The notes beneath the pieces are model-generated. The model searched no databases, was not told the DNA's origin, and saw only the letters and a program-made list of their open reading frames with translations. This document shows positions 45,701-52,234 of a stretch of DNA of 64,000 nt, piece by piece. The stretch comes from Rhizorhapis suberifaciens (GTDB lineage Bacteria > Pseudomonadota > Alphaproteobacteria > Sphingomonadales > Sphingomonadaceae), in assembly GCF_014200045.1 (NCBI RefSeq), contig NZ_JACHOV010000012.1, forward strand, positions 36,204 to 100,203. The letters are read 5' to 3'. Position numbers and translations under genes: made by a program. Position 1 is the first letter of the stretch, and each line of letters begins with the position of its first letter.

Positions 45701-47477
45701 CGCCAACCGTGTCGAAGCTGATGACCTTCGAGGCCAGGAACGAACCGACGAATCCACCGATGACATTGCCGACATTGACGCTGCCCAGCACGTCGCCCAG
45801 CTTCTGCGCTCCAGACACCAGTTCAGGCAACGCCTCTATGATCGCCGAAACATAGGCTCCGCTCGCACTATTGGCCAACTGCCCGGTAAAGCCGTCTAGC
45901 CCGATCGCGTTGACCAGCTCCGCTGTCAGGAACGACGATACCGCGCCTATGCCAGCAGATTTGAGATTTGAGAGGAATTCATGGCCAGTGGCAGAAAAGG
46001 CATCCTTAGCCGCCTGTATTTCCGACTGTCTGCCTATGACGCCATCAAGCACATCTCCAAGATTGTCGCCAAGCGTCTTAAGCGCGGCGGAATAGACGAC
46101 CCCCGTCAATTCGTTGCCACCAGCCAAGCGGTAGCCGAGCGTTGATCCTAAAACCGAGCCAAAATCTGAAAACTCGATGCCAACGGGATTGTTGATGATC
46201 TTGATATCAGTCGAAACTACTTTACCTGCACCATCGAGTTGCTGAACAACGGCAATATTTGGTTTATTTGTGGTTATATCAATAGAATCAAATATAGTTT
46301 GCTTTGTGACAATTGACTGTCCATTAAAATCTTGGACCTCAAATTCTACAAATCTTCCGGTTGCTTGCTCATAACCATAAAGAGGATCCCCCGGTTGCCC
46401 CCCCGATACAGGCACCATTCCGCTCGGAAGCAATATTCCTGTAACCGGGTCTTTTACACGCTCCGGCGTTCTGCGAGGCTGCACAAACTTCCGCTTTTGT
46501 GGTGCAGTAACAATGATGTCATTAACATCGTCGATACGATCACTTCCGATTATCAACGGCGATAGGTTGGGAATGACCATGTCCCTTAGAGGACCAGTTA
46601 GCATTAAGTCGCCAATAGTACCTATGTTATGAGCATACAAAAAATACCCGTCCGGATTTTGAAGCTCGATATGCTTTCCATAAACCTCCTTACCAAACGA
46701 GAGGGTTTTATCGACTGATATTTCACCAGTTACCGGATCATTGTCGGCAGTAAAATCTATCATTCTGGCGCCATTATTGCCTTCGAGCCAATCAATGATG
46801 TCGCCAGCCAGAGCAAATTTACCTGGGTCAATGTTAGAATATAAGTCGAAATGTACAGATTCCCAGAAATCAGAAGTGTGGAAGTCGGTTATCATCCCAG
46901 CCGGAGCTAATTGGACAACCCCATTGATTCGATTGCCATAGCCAAGCATATTAAGATACGCGAATAAACCGGCTGCAATCGGCCCTCCTTTTGAATGGCC
47001 ATCTAGAAATATCGCGTCCTGTGAATAAAGGTTAAGTAGGGGTACAGCCATGTCCTTGAGGGCAATAATCGCGTCAATCGGCATCCCATATCTTGAAACC
47101 TCGCTATCGAAGCGGGCCGCTTCAGGAAAATCCAAATCGTAAGGCCCAATTCCGGCAGCAGATATTGTTATATTATTCGTAGTCTTCGATCGCAATATAA
47201 GCGCGTTCACCTCTGCTTGTTGAGCAGAAGAACTAGTGGAGGAGCTTGATAGAATTTCATAATTATCGATAAAAAAATCGATCTGCGTATCGTTAAGTTG
47301 CGCGACAAACGGTTGATTATATGGTCCTCCCGTACTGTCTCTCATCGCCGTCATAGCATTACGAATGGCTGCGTCTGACATGCCAGGCTGCAGTACACTT
47401 GCATAGTACGCATATGCTGTTTCTACGCTGGCGCTGTAATAATCTTTTACAGTTACCGGATTTTGAGAGCCCGACAT
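33795..47477 (-). CDS. Giant RTX protein (4560 aa) with hydrolase-like N-terminus
   Basis: A single intact 4560-residue frame. The order is: an N-terminal alpha/beta-hydrolase-like part with GHSKGG (Ser162) and possible Asp245/247 and His283 of a catalytic triad; a Gly-rich hydrophobic stretch (about 510-645), as in pore-forming RTX toxins; Calx-beta-like segments (about 905-1200); many GGxGxDxLx calcium-binding arrays (about 1210-2920); cadherin-like modules (about 2450-2630 and 3250-3630); four EF-hand-rich modules (about 3730-4460); and a C-terminal export signal region. It lies between its own acyltransferase and the type I exporter genes. Codons up to about residue 430 are clearly more AT-rich, which suggests the N-terminal domain was swapped in. 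The substrate and target are unknown. Confidence 0.88.
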   Translation of the reverse strand: MSGSQNPVTVKDYYSASVETAYAYYASVLQPGMSDAAIRNAMTAMRDSTGGPYNQPFVAQLNDTQIDFFIDNYEILSSSSTSSSAQQAEVNALILRSKTTNNITISAAGIGPYDLDFPEAARFDSEVSRYGMPIDAIIALKDMAVPLLNLYSQDAIFLDGHSKGGPIAAGLFAYLNMLGYGNRINGVVQLAPAGMITDFHTSDFWESVHFDLYSNIDPGKFALAGDIIDWLEGNNGARMIDFTADNDPVTGEISVDKTLSFGKEVYGKHIELQNPDGYFLYAHNIGTIGDLMLTGPLRDMVIPNLSPLIIGSDRIDDVNDIIVTAPQKRKFVQPRRTPERVKDPVTGILLPSGMVPVSGGQPGDPLYGYEQATGRFVEFEVQDFNGQSIVTKQTIFDSIDITTNKPNIAVVQQLDGAGKVVSTDIKIINNPVGIEFSDFGSVLGSTLGYRLAGGNELTGVVYSAALKTLGDNLGDVLDGVIGRQSEIQAAKDAFSATGHEFLSNLKSAGIGAVSSFLTAELVNAIGLDGFTGQLANSASGAYVSAIIEALPELVSGAQKLGDVLGSVNVGNVIGGFVGSFLASKVISFDTVGGQIGASVGAALAPIGVTALLAPAGLALTPIGFAVVAFVGFIVGGLIGSLFGGTPSSWADAQWSEGEGKFIVANVRSKKGGSKDAARSLASSASETFNAVLAATGGTLLEPAAVQSGSYGMRGKKFVYKPKKGGDITERFSGEDAATRAIGYGVYTGLADPDFKIAGGDIYVKRALYNMFEMGGLDPRNFDTNVLLGNISAAQQYESYLANSSVINALVSAEPNSVFAIETLLTLARADELGLTRRAASDWFGGFSYLMGEAQTSAANVEFGFDYDPYSGQISRLTGVGDYVLGDAIDIAGQTTIEGTTAGETIDLRTGSLADQRGFTVNGHLSNDIAATGSDFTTLTTSVTFAAADWRKTVTVTVANDGLAEATESFLGRLSNAPDMQIMGGEAVATIVDGTAALPTLMVGNSYAWENDGYAVFRLSLSKAASSAVTVALALANDKASGLGVDYGSTGAANIQVSTDGVNWTNATSATFAAGVTQLFVRTAIVADNVANPAYVGPVIYNGQVITPGNGEPEFLNIEANERFTLKATVTAGAAALANGASVVSGTGTIVDGAGTEPLVWIDNVVLDEASGQARFTLSRSRTMAASTTVDFATADNRVLDIDVAATVDGGDGNDTIYASNRGDNIFGGAGSDTLYGGRLDDWLLGGDGDDVLDAGTADQNALGGDGNYLNGGAGNDILKGREGSDWLEGGDGVDTLTGGAGDDVLAGGASDGDSLKGAAGGDYYLFRLGDGKDVVEDGLNAAGSTDGLYTAVQQKNSNADLKDWTGSSIYSENGAPLNGSDRVVFGAGIGLGDIVLVRSGTSGAPGMDLIIKIAQNGVLTGDELTLTGWFDSYKKVEWLEFADGQAIRVGDFTSFVVGTAENDVIIGTDGNDFVVGGDGDDRLQLLGGDDVGIGGRGHDEIGGDDGNDILVGGSDSDMILGGSGNDLLSGDGADDDLYGGLGNDLLTGGHGNDMIVGGVGNDVVRISRGDGLDTLIDDYAGTWEVVSTGNGWNTAGGYTYDSATNRVLRNGTEVVFDGSNWLGRFNYDYNTATGIGTLSRLVPAAGGQVGKDVSTSDSDALEFDMGINIQDLVMQRSGNDLLIGISTENAGTQSFASIGDQIVLKDWFVSTTANSPIERFVFAATGTQDMTATAAGVQGTDANNTLTGTASVDWITGGAGDDTVNGGDGNDILNGNTGQDSVTGGTGADVLYGGSGDDILIGGAGADILSGGADSDTASYAGASGAVYAYLDNAAVNAGDATGDSFASIENLTGGAGADHLGGDAGENVLSGGSGADNDVLMGGLGDDIYTYDVSTGSDIIQDGKFAVEQIVNAQGVLVGPDGTPNNGYYTVGWTYLGKSGKFYQYRLLVTIAATGEVALDGTYSYTSSQASAPAPSTWALTDWKNGFARVGSSVQVTREKFDASVAGGDDTLELGSGISLSDLSASWSGNDLVLSARGTVTIKNQAVANQQVETLQLHDGLSADLRNLRLNSNGVDGVDDLILGSTGNDTLSGLTGNDALSGAAGNDTLSGGDGDDDLEGGAGADTLSGDAGIDTARYVRSSAAVTVNLNLTTAQSGGDAAGDILSGIENVTGSIIGDDVLTGDANGNVLNGLDGNDTLTGNGGDDVLIGDIGNDTLDGGDGSDNMSAGDGNDTASGGIGNDIIDGGAGVDIIHGDAGNDQLVAGDGDDTVYGDGGDDVVIGDAGNDGLWGGDGNDQLTGGLGDDMLQGGLNDDVYLFSKDSGLDTVVDASGVNQIIFDATVAYGDIWLARTGNDLLITIAGGTTKVTLSNFYAASNPTTVRRIATQTHAIYLAYAQPLIDQMSAVALAAPASVPAAITNAAAGYWWAGGLAAPVVTDIALVASEDVTTSIQASGVVDHDGNITGYQIGQNAAHGTVTLDTATGQFTYLGAADYFGPDSFTIIVTDADQHSAEFTVDVTVNPVNDAPTDISYALLPPSLDGIPENQTGIIVGDLAATDVDLPQDSDFGQSIFTTSDSRFEVIGGKTLKLRAGQALDFEATPTVQVSVTATDRNGAGLSFTKTLTFAVADGIDIINGTAANDTLSGAAGIDQIYGFDGNDTLAGNGGDDLLDGGNGDDSLSGGDGNDALTGGSGIDTLDGGIGDDTLSGGSQNDTLSSGSGNDNLSGDANDDTLYGDAGNDTLNGGDGNDFLIGGAGADALVGGLGTDIASYRWNSLNALATAGITVNLSNAAANTGNAIGDTHSGVEGLEGTEYNDNLTGDANANPLYGAGGDDLIYGGNGNDSLYGQAGYDTLYGDGGNDILDGSDGDDIIHGGSGNDTLTGGNGNDQLFADDGDDVLDGGAGSDTMTGGAGNDTYVILTTSGADTINNYHIDLSENDLLGYQGTIQDKDLWFEHIGDDLVITVVATGTVTTIKDWFATASLAAQTNYQIKFIQANASNVINVNGLIDLMATKTKPTTIAARDALMADTNYYTSWQTYWGNNPPPVVSAIANQMMSEDTPLAISITASDTLDGSTPSAPNSVGLVYKVYNKTTGLEDYSLIQSVSFGSPDAFYQRTATITPVANAYGTAQVVIWAYDGGGRYSQQQAFDVTVGAKADMPAITLAKAGAALDGKGSFHGGQTIPLSINVNFPDTDGSEAQTILITGVPAGLSLNKGTYNSGTATWTLTSAQLSGLALTGPAAYYQDFNLSVTAKAVENSNGDTATTTAVSVPVIVNAAPTDIGVSGSIIENPAYGAGGVTVAAVDPDGGSFIYSLTDNASGRFAINSSTGAITVATSTPSQIDYEASASHVYSITVQAIDNGGLSYTKTLSVAIADQNERPTFTATGPFGINENVGTGTVVGTVAASDVDSYTASYGTRRYYFAGGSARASADGAFSVSSTSADGKFQINATTGQITVVGGINYEALGSNKYYNETVYVTDDLNNSTARMNSTTVRININDLNEAPTLNPLSITVNEQPGNATSWQWRMLASDPDSDPAKKNFYYTLSGTNSDYFLINSSTGQISLAKSLNYEDASQPKSFNLTVGLWDQGNGGGNYVQSTFAVTAVNNVNEAPSASISGTFTYGGGGTYPPMPPLISATITGYDPDTNSAFNTFSGGYVTNYQEWNGSSWITPDQPTATSTSTPGTWSIFYVPQRSPARFNYYVVSSGQSSQIYSITITVGSSFAAPLVLDLDGDGVELASPQSSTIRFDMDADGVRDITGWAAADDGLLAIDLNGNGMIDDVSEISFQPDLEGAVSDLEGLRAYDSNNDGLFDTNDARFADFRIWQDLDQDGVSDSGELKSLDEAGIAAINLTLTITGQTWDSVSLDNLVYGYSDFVRTDGSVGTIGDAFFSYLRDGEMNTIIGSHVEAVGIDFNGNGVSITDLSGTTIAFDQANGGAVVPSAWVGTGDALLGMDINGDGLIGSGAELALGDQSFSLNPLRGLDENSDGRLDANDSRFGELLLWQDANQDGVSQASEMKSLSQAGISALVLPGIATPFTLGIGESRAIDSFTVEFTDGSTGSASNLLLAYTEPQIAAPIVLDFDEDGAGLVPLAGSPTKFDMNGDGILDQTGWIEQGDALLALDRNSNGVIDNISEISFVGDKAGAQTDLEGLVAFDSNGNGILDAGDTQYGNFRLWFDGDIDGLTDTGELKTLAEAGVTSISLTGAPTGEATGIAGANVVYNIASYTLTGGRQGRVLDAGFAYSAGTGGTTDPDGGEGGETPSVPPPPAITLQSSQWDGKSKHYRIASASGGLHVIPSKAQGAFDARAGLIAPAAIVEFRNRSFGMMSAILVDLDGDGLEARRKGKTKANFDMDGDGVADNTGWVSGKDGMLVIDRNGDGEITAASEISFLTEKANAKSAWEGLAELDTSRDGKISALDTRFGDLKIWADGNANGVTDDGELKTLTELGIKEIGLSANAVSSETKLGRNLPLSTAAFTWDSGVTGTIGNVALAFDPSSVEETSSPELSRGTVSAQLGASLLMQAMSRFGAGSTDDLSHGTQEYGRERLDFFAARAA
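34105..36300 (-). repeat. Four EF-hand-rich repeat modules in the RTX gene
   Basis: Four successive modules share the pattern LDLDGDGVE, DMDADGVRD, IDLNGNGMID, YDSNNDGLFD, WQDLDQDGVSD and a closing LKSLDEAGI, each about 120-130 residues. The pattern alternates DxDxDG calcium loops at fixed spacing. They probably stiffen the C-terminal part with calcium outside the cell. The copies have diverged enough to be old duplications. Confidence 0.75.
38730..43850 (-). repeat. RTX nonapeptide arrays
   Basis: Several blocks of the GGxGxDxLx/U type (GGNGNDSLYGQAGYD and similar), at about 38.7-39.0, 39.2-39.55, 40.55-40.95, 41.1-41.25, 42.0-42.25, 42.75-43.1 and 43.5-43.85 kb, separated by cadherin-like or cellulase-like spacers. 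These are calcium-binding beta-roll repeats of type I secretion substrates. The repetitive coding DNA also makes the long false frames on the plus strand. Confidence 0.85.
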
Positions 47478-47962
47478 TATTCACTCCTCCCCAGTTTACC
47501 CATAATATCATAGATACTACCATTACAGGTATCAGTGTACTCTTCCGGTCCAAAACTTATCGGGAATAAAACTCTATTTTTTTTAAACATTATTATTTCT
47601 TTACTATAAAAGTAAAATTTGCCGTTGTAAATAATCGGCCTTTTTTCCAAATATAAGTTATCTATATGTATTCTCCAAAATCGCAGCGGAGTATAATATA
47701 TCTCGCCTTGCTGCTTTAGCGGCCTTATATAATAAGATCCAGAATCTGAAGGATCCAAGCCATCAGAAACTATTTTCTTTGCCAAATTTTTTGCCGTTTC
47801 CAAATCTTCATGGCTAATTCGTGGAAAGTTTTCACATACCTTCTTGAACTGCCACGAAGCGATGCGATCTTTCCGGGCGTTATCCCAGTGTGAAAAAAGC
47901 AATGAAAGTATGACTACGATGAATACCGCAATGTACAGGAACCGTCGGCTGGCGACCTTCAT
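47477..47962 (-). CDS. Small membrane-anchored protein overlapping the RTX start; candidate immunity protein
   Basis: A 161-residue protein with a single N-terminal membrane helix (FLYIAVFIVVILSLLFSHW) and a soluble part with YYIRPLKQQGEIYYTPLRFW and two late Cys-containing stretches (VCENFPR, DTCNGS). I recognise no family. Its TAA stop overlaps the RTX ATG (TAATG), so the two are translated together. Like the 5' end of the RTX gene it is strikingly AT-rich, which suggests both arrived as one module. In polymorphic toxin loci such a partner is often the immunity protein; that is inference here. Confidence 0.6.
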   Translation of the reverse strand: MKVASRRFLYIAVFIVVILSLLFSHWDNARKDRIASWQFKKVCENFPRISHEDLETAKNLAKKIVSDGLDPSDSGSYYIRPLKQQGEIYYTPLRFWRIHIDNLYLEKRPIIYNGKFYFYSKEIIMFKKNRVLFPISFGPEEYTDTCNGSIYDIMGKLGRSE

Positions 47963-48050
47963 GCCATGCTCCCCTCATTTAGAAACGATTCGCTTTCCTT
48001 CGCCGCATTCGCCTGCGTCTGGTTCATCAGCAAAAAGAAGGCGATGCTAA

Positions 48051-48446
48051 TCATGTGCCCTTGCTCCGCACCAGCTCATTTGCACGCCTCTTCGCCTCTT
48101 CCAGCCCCTTTTGCCTTGGGCCGCGATCGATCGGAATTGCGCGCGCGGGCGCGCCGTTGCCGGGCGAGGGGGCATAGACCCACATTCGCCCACCACTATC
48201 GCTTGCCGCCTGCTGGTAGAGCTTCACCGCTCGTGCCGTGTCCTGCGGCACACCCTTGCCTTCCTCGAACCTGATGCCGAGATCCAATTGCGCCTGCTTG
48301 TCTCCCGCCTGCGCACGCACCGCAAGCGCCTGCACTTGCCGATCGGCCGCGCCGGGTATCATCGATATGCCCATATAGCTGGAACGGGCGCATGCCGAGG
48401 CGCCCAGAAGCGCCAAGCCGATCAGCGGAGCGGTCGGGCGCTTCAT
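48051..48446 (-). CDS. Sel1-repeat lipoprotein
   Basis: A 131-residue protein with a lipoprotein signal (LIGLALLGASACA) and one Sel1-like repeat (AQLDLGIRFEEGKGVPQDTA). The C-terminal part is basic. It lies upstream of the AT-rich toxin module and downstream of hlyD on the same strand. ATG 48446 gives a clean signal peptide; an upstream start at 48479 would spoil it. Its role in secretion is unknown. Confidence 0.65.
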   Translation of the reverse strand: MKRPTAPLIGLALLGASACARSSYMGISMIPGAADRQVQALAVRAQAGDKQAQLDLGIRFEEGKGVPQDTARAVKLYQQAASDSGGRMWVYAPSPGNGAPARAIPIDRGPRQKGLEEAKRRANELVRSKGT

Positions 48447-48656
48447 CCCCGAATGCCTGGCATATGTGGCGATTGCCACCGGCGCATTTCTTCATCCCCC
48501 TCATTACCAATTCGTAATGTTCGAATATCGTCAGTCAAGGCAATTATCCAAGCTGAATAAAATCAAAGAGTCCAGTAATCTCCATTTTGCAATATTGTCC
48601 ATTTTATACAATTTTCGCTTTCCCTTAGACGGTCGTCTCTCGAGACATATTGCGAC

Positions 48657-50051
48657 TCATCTTTCTCGCCCCGCCTGTGCAATGCTGCTCTGCAAAGGCG
48701 ACAAGAGATAGCTGATGATCCTGCGCGTTCCTGTACGAATATCCACAGTCGCGGCCAGACCCGGAGAAAGCGTCACTGGACGCCCATCCGCATCAACATA
48801 GTTTCGCTCCAGGATTATTGTCGCGATATAGACAAGGCCCAGTTCCTTGTCTTGCACCGCATCGCGGCTGATCGAGCGTACGCGTCCCGGGACTGTGCCA
48901 TATCGCGTGAAGGGGAACGCCTCGAGCTTCACGGCGGCCTCCTGCCCCACATGGACAAAGCCGACATCCTTGTTGAGGACGCGCGCCTCCACCTTGATCC
49001 CGTCATTAGCGGGCACGAGCACCATCAGCGGCTTTGCGGCCTCGACCACGCCACCGATCGTATGGATCTCAAGTTGCTGGATGGTGCCGTCGGCAGGCGC
49101 GCGCAGGCGCTCAAGCCGGTTCTTCTGACTGGCCTTTGTCACTTCCTCCCGGCGCAAGATTGCCTCCGCCTCGGCTTTTGCGAGATCGGCCAGCGCTTCC
49201 CTGCGTGCCTGTTCGCGCGTTTCCCGGATTTGCTGCTCCAGCTTGCGCGCTTCGGAAAGGCCGCGGCCGATCTGCGTTTGCGCGACATCCCGTTCCCCTG
49301 CCTCCTGCCGCCTCTGGCGCTGGAGTTCAAGAAGCCGCAGACCTGGCGCATAGCCCTTGGCGTCGAGCGCATTCATGTTCTCGATCTGCCGGTCGAGGAT
49401 GGGCACGGTGTCGGACAATTTCGCGACCTGCGCCCGCGCCGCCTGCGCGTCGGAAAGCGCCGTCGCCCGCGCGGCCGAAAGGCTGGCGGTGGTGGCATCG
49501 ATCTGCACGATTTGCGCGGCGATCAGGCGCTTTTGCGTCTCGACAATATTGGCGGGGGTGCCCGATGGCGGGGTAAAGTTGAGGCCCTTGCCCGAAAGCG
49601 CATCAGCGATGGCGCGATTGCGCGCCGCCTCAAGCTCGGCGGCGGCCAGCGCCTTTTGCGCCTGGGCCAGGTCCGCGCCCGAAAGCGTCGGATCGAGCTC
49701 AACCAATGCCTGTCCCTTTTTCACGACATCGCCGTTATGGATATAGATGGCCCGCACCACGCCCCCGCTAGGGCTCTGGACGATCTTGATATTGCCGGTG
49801 GGCAATAGCTGCCCGGGGGCAGAGGCCACGACATCGACCCGGCCGAAGGTGGTCCAAAGGCAGGTGATGACAAGCCCAACCAGCAGAACCCATGTTACAA
49901 CCCGGGCGGTGGGCGAAACCGGCCGCTCGATGACCTCCAGCGCGGCGGGCAGGAAATCGGTTTCGGCGGAGGGTATGAAACCCTTGCGCCGTTCGGTGTC
50001 GGCCTTCCACGAAGCCTTCAGCACCTCCCAATTATGCGTCCAGGCGTTCAT
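48657..50051 (-). CDS. hlyD: HlyD-like membrane fusion protein of the type I exporter
   Basis: A 464-residue adaptor with a short cytoplasmic end, one membrane helix (VVTWVLLVGLVITCLWTTFG), the first beta-strand hairpin (GQLLPTGNIKIVQSPSGGVV), a long coiled-coil (about residues 140-320) and a C-terminal family block. It would link the HlyB ATPase to TolC for RTX export. The start overlaps the HlyB stop by ATGA. About 210 AT-rich bases follow before the lipoprotein gene, probably with the promoter for the RTX part. Confidence 0.9.
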   Translation of the reverse strand: MNAWTHNWEVLKASWKADTERRKGFIPSAETDFLPAALEVIERPVSPTARVVTWVLLVGLVITCLWTTFGRVDVVASAPGQLLPTGNIKIVQSPSGGVVRAIYIHNGDVVKKGQALVELDPTLSGADLAQAQKALAAAELEAARNRAIADALSGKGLNFTPPSGTPANIVETQKRLIAAQIVQIDATTASLSAARATALSDAQAARAQVAKLSDTVPILDRQIENMNALDAKGYAPGLRLLELQRQRRQEAGERDVAQTQIGRGLSEARKLEQQIRETREQARREALADLAKAEAEAILRREEVTKASQKNRLERLRAPADGTIQQLEIHTIGGVVEAAKPLMVLVPANDGIKVEARVLNKDVGFVHVGQEAAVKLEAFPFTRYGTVPGRVRSISRDAVQDKELGLVYIATIILERNYVDADGRPVTLSPGLAATVDIRTGTRRIISYLLSPLQSSIAQAGRER

Positions 50052-52234
50052 GCCAGCACCCCTTCGGCGAGGCCTGTCTGCCGGCGATAGAGATCGGCAT
50101 AGCGGCCATTGGCGCGCAGCAGCTCCTCATGCGTGCCCCGCTCGACGATGCGGCCGGCTTCAAGCGTGATGATGCTGTCGCATTGGCGGATGGCCGAGAG
50201 GCGATGCGCGATAATGATGACGGTCCGTCCCTTGGCCATCGCCTTGAGGTTGGTCTGGATGATCTCCTCACTTTCCGCATCAAGCGCGGAGGTCGCCTCA
50301 TCAAGGATGAGAATGCGCGGGGAGGTGACGAGCGCGCGGGCAATAGCGAGCCGCTGCCGCTGGCCGCCAGAGAGGTTCGTGCCGCGCTCCTCGACCGGCG
50401 TGTCATAGCCCTGCGGCAGCTTGACGATGAATTCATGCGCGCCGGCCAGGGTCGCTGCAGCGATGACCTGTTCCAATGGCATGGCGGGATTGGCAAGGGC
50501 GATATTCTCGCGGATCGACCGGTTGAAAAGCAGATTTTCCTGGAGGACGACGCCGATTTGCCGGCGCAGCCAGGCGGGATCGATCTGCGCGATATCCACG
50601 CCATCGATGAGGACACGGCCGGAGGCGGGCACATAAAGGCGCTGCAGGAGCTTGGTCAGCGTGGATTTGCCCGAGCCCGATGATCCCACAATGCCGAGGG
50701 TCGATCCTGCCTCGACATTCAAGTCAATGTCCTCCAGCGTCCAGGCGCCTTCGAGGCCATAGCGGAACCTCACATTGTCGAACGCGACATGACCCTTGAT
50801 CGAGGGCAGAGCGACGCGGCTGCCCGCTCCTGGCTCTACCGGCTGATTGAGGACATCGCCAAGGCGCTCGATCGCAATGCGCACCTGCTGGAAGTCCTGC
50901 CAGAGCTGCGCCATGCGGATGACCGGTCCTGACACCCTCTGCGCAAACATGTTGAACGCGACCAGGCCGCCGACCGTCAGATCCTTGTCGATCACCGCTT
51001 TTGCGCCGAAATAGAGGATCAGCACCATGTTAAGTCGGGAGATCAGCTGAATAAGCTGGCTTCCGCTATTGCTGAGATTGATGACCTTTTGCGAGGCAAA
51101 GCTGTAGCCTGCGAGCTGCCGTTCCCAACGATCCTGCCATTGCGGTTCGACCGCGCCGGCCTTCACCGTCTGGATACCGCCGATGCTTTCGACAAGGAGT
51201 GCATTGTTGGCGGCGCCGCGCTCGAACTTCTCCTCGATCCGCGCCCTCAATGGCCCGGTGACGAAGAGAGCCACCGCAAAATAAGCCGGTATCGCCAGCA
51301 CTGCGATCAGGAAAAGCTGCCAGGAATAAATCCACATGACCACGAGAAACACGATCGTGAACAGTGGGTCGACGAGCACGGTCAAAGACGCATTGGTCAG
51401 GAATTCGCGGATCGTCTCAAGCTGCCGCACGCGCATGGCGATGTCGCCAACCCGTCTAGCCTCGAAATAGGCAAGATTGAGCCCAAGCAAATGCCGAAAC
51501 AATTTGGCGCCAAGTTCCACATCGATCTTCTGGCTGGTTTCGGAATATAGCCGGGTTCGAAGCCAGCCAAATACCGTCTCCCAGACGGAGACCACCCCGA
51601 AACCAATAATGAGAATGGTCAAGGTGTCGAGCGTGTTGTGGACCAGCACCTTGTCGATCACATTCTGGAAGAAAAGCGGGGAAGCGAGACCCAGAAGGTT
51701 GATCCCCAGCGTCACCAGCAAGACCTCGCCGATCAGCCGGCGATATTTCACGATCTGGGGAACGAACCAGGAGACATCGAAGGCGCGCGAAATACCGCCC
51801 AGGCTTTCCCTCGTCGTCACCAGCATGAGTTCGCCCGACCAAAGGGCTTCAAGACCAGCGCGGTCGACCTTCGCCACCTGCGACGGGGCGGCATCGATAT
51901 CGTGGCGCGGGGGCTGAATCAGAATTTCGTCGCCGACGACACGGCCAATGATGAACCAACCCTTCGGTCCATTGGCGAGAGCAGGCAATGGGATATTCTG
52001 CAGCTGGTCAAAGCTGGATCGCGTCGCTTTAGCGCGTACTTCGTCCTGCCGTTTTGCAAGTCGCCTAAGATCATCGGCATTAATGGAGCGATGATGACCA
52101 AGGCTATGCCTTAATTGCGCTGGATCGACCGCGATGCGATGCATGGCGAGCAAGGTAGCGTAGGCAATGAGACCGCTATCGTCTGCCGGGATCGGCATTG
52201 GCGGCCCTATCGGTCGGGGATCGGCTTCGCTCAC
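50048..52234 (-). CDS. hlyB: HlyB-like type I secretion ABC transporter
   Basis: A 728-residue exporter. The N-terminal C39-like domain (about residues 1-140) has Tyr where the protease Cys would be (LIAYATLLAMHRI), so it is the non-cleaving kind used by RTX exporters. Six membrane helices follow, then the ATPase domain with GSSGSGKST (Walker A), LSGGQRQRLAIARAL (signature) and ILILDEATSALD (Walker B). It is cotranslated with the TolC gene before it and HlyD after it (4-base overlaps). Confidence 0.92.
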   Translation of the reverse strand: MSEADPRPIGPPMPIPADDSGLIAYATLLAMHRIAVDPAQLRHSLGHHRSINADDLRRLAKRQDEVRAKATRSSFDQLQNIPLPALANGPKGWFIIGRVVGDEILIQPPRHDIDAAPSQVAKVDRAGLEALWSGELMLVTTRESLGGISRAFDVSWFVPQIVKYRRLIGEVLLVTLGINLLGLASPLFFQNVIDKVLVHNTLDTLTILIIGFGVVSVWETVFGWLRTRLYSETSQKIDVELGAKLFRHLLGLNLAYFEARRVGDIAMRVRQLETIREFLTNASLTVLVDPLFTIVFLVVMWIYSWQLFLIAVLAIPAYFAVALFVTGPLRARIEEKFERGAANNALLVESIGGIQTVKAGAVEPQWQDRWERQLAGYSFASQKVINLSNSGSQLIQLISRLNMVLILYFGAKAVIDKDLTVGGLVAFNMFAQRVSGPVIRMAQLWQDFQQVRIAIERLGDVLNQPVEPGAGSRVALPSIKGHVAFDNVRFRYGLEGAWTLEDIDLNVEAGSTLGIVGSSGSGKSTLTKLLQRLYVPASGRVLIDGVDIAQIDPAWLRRQIGVVLQENLLFNRSIRENIALANPAMPLEQVIAAATLAGAHEFIVKLPQGYDTPVEERGTNLSGGQRQRLAIARALVTSPRILILDEATSALDAESEEIIQTNLKAMAKGRTVIIIAHRLSAIRQCDSIITLEAGRIVERGTHEELLRANGRYADLYRRQTGLAEGVLA

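Noticed and set aside
42399..45899. Plus-strand open frame of 1166 codons
   Set aside because: It is the antisense shadow of repetitive, GC-rich RTX coding DNA. It has no ribosome site and no family pattern.
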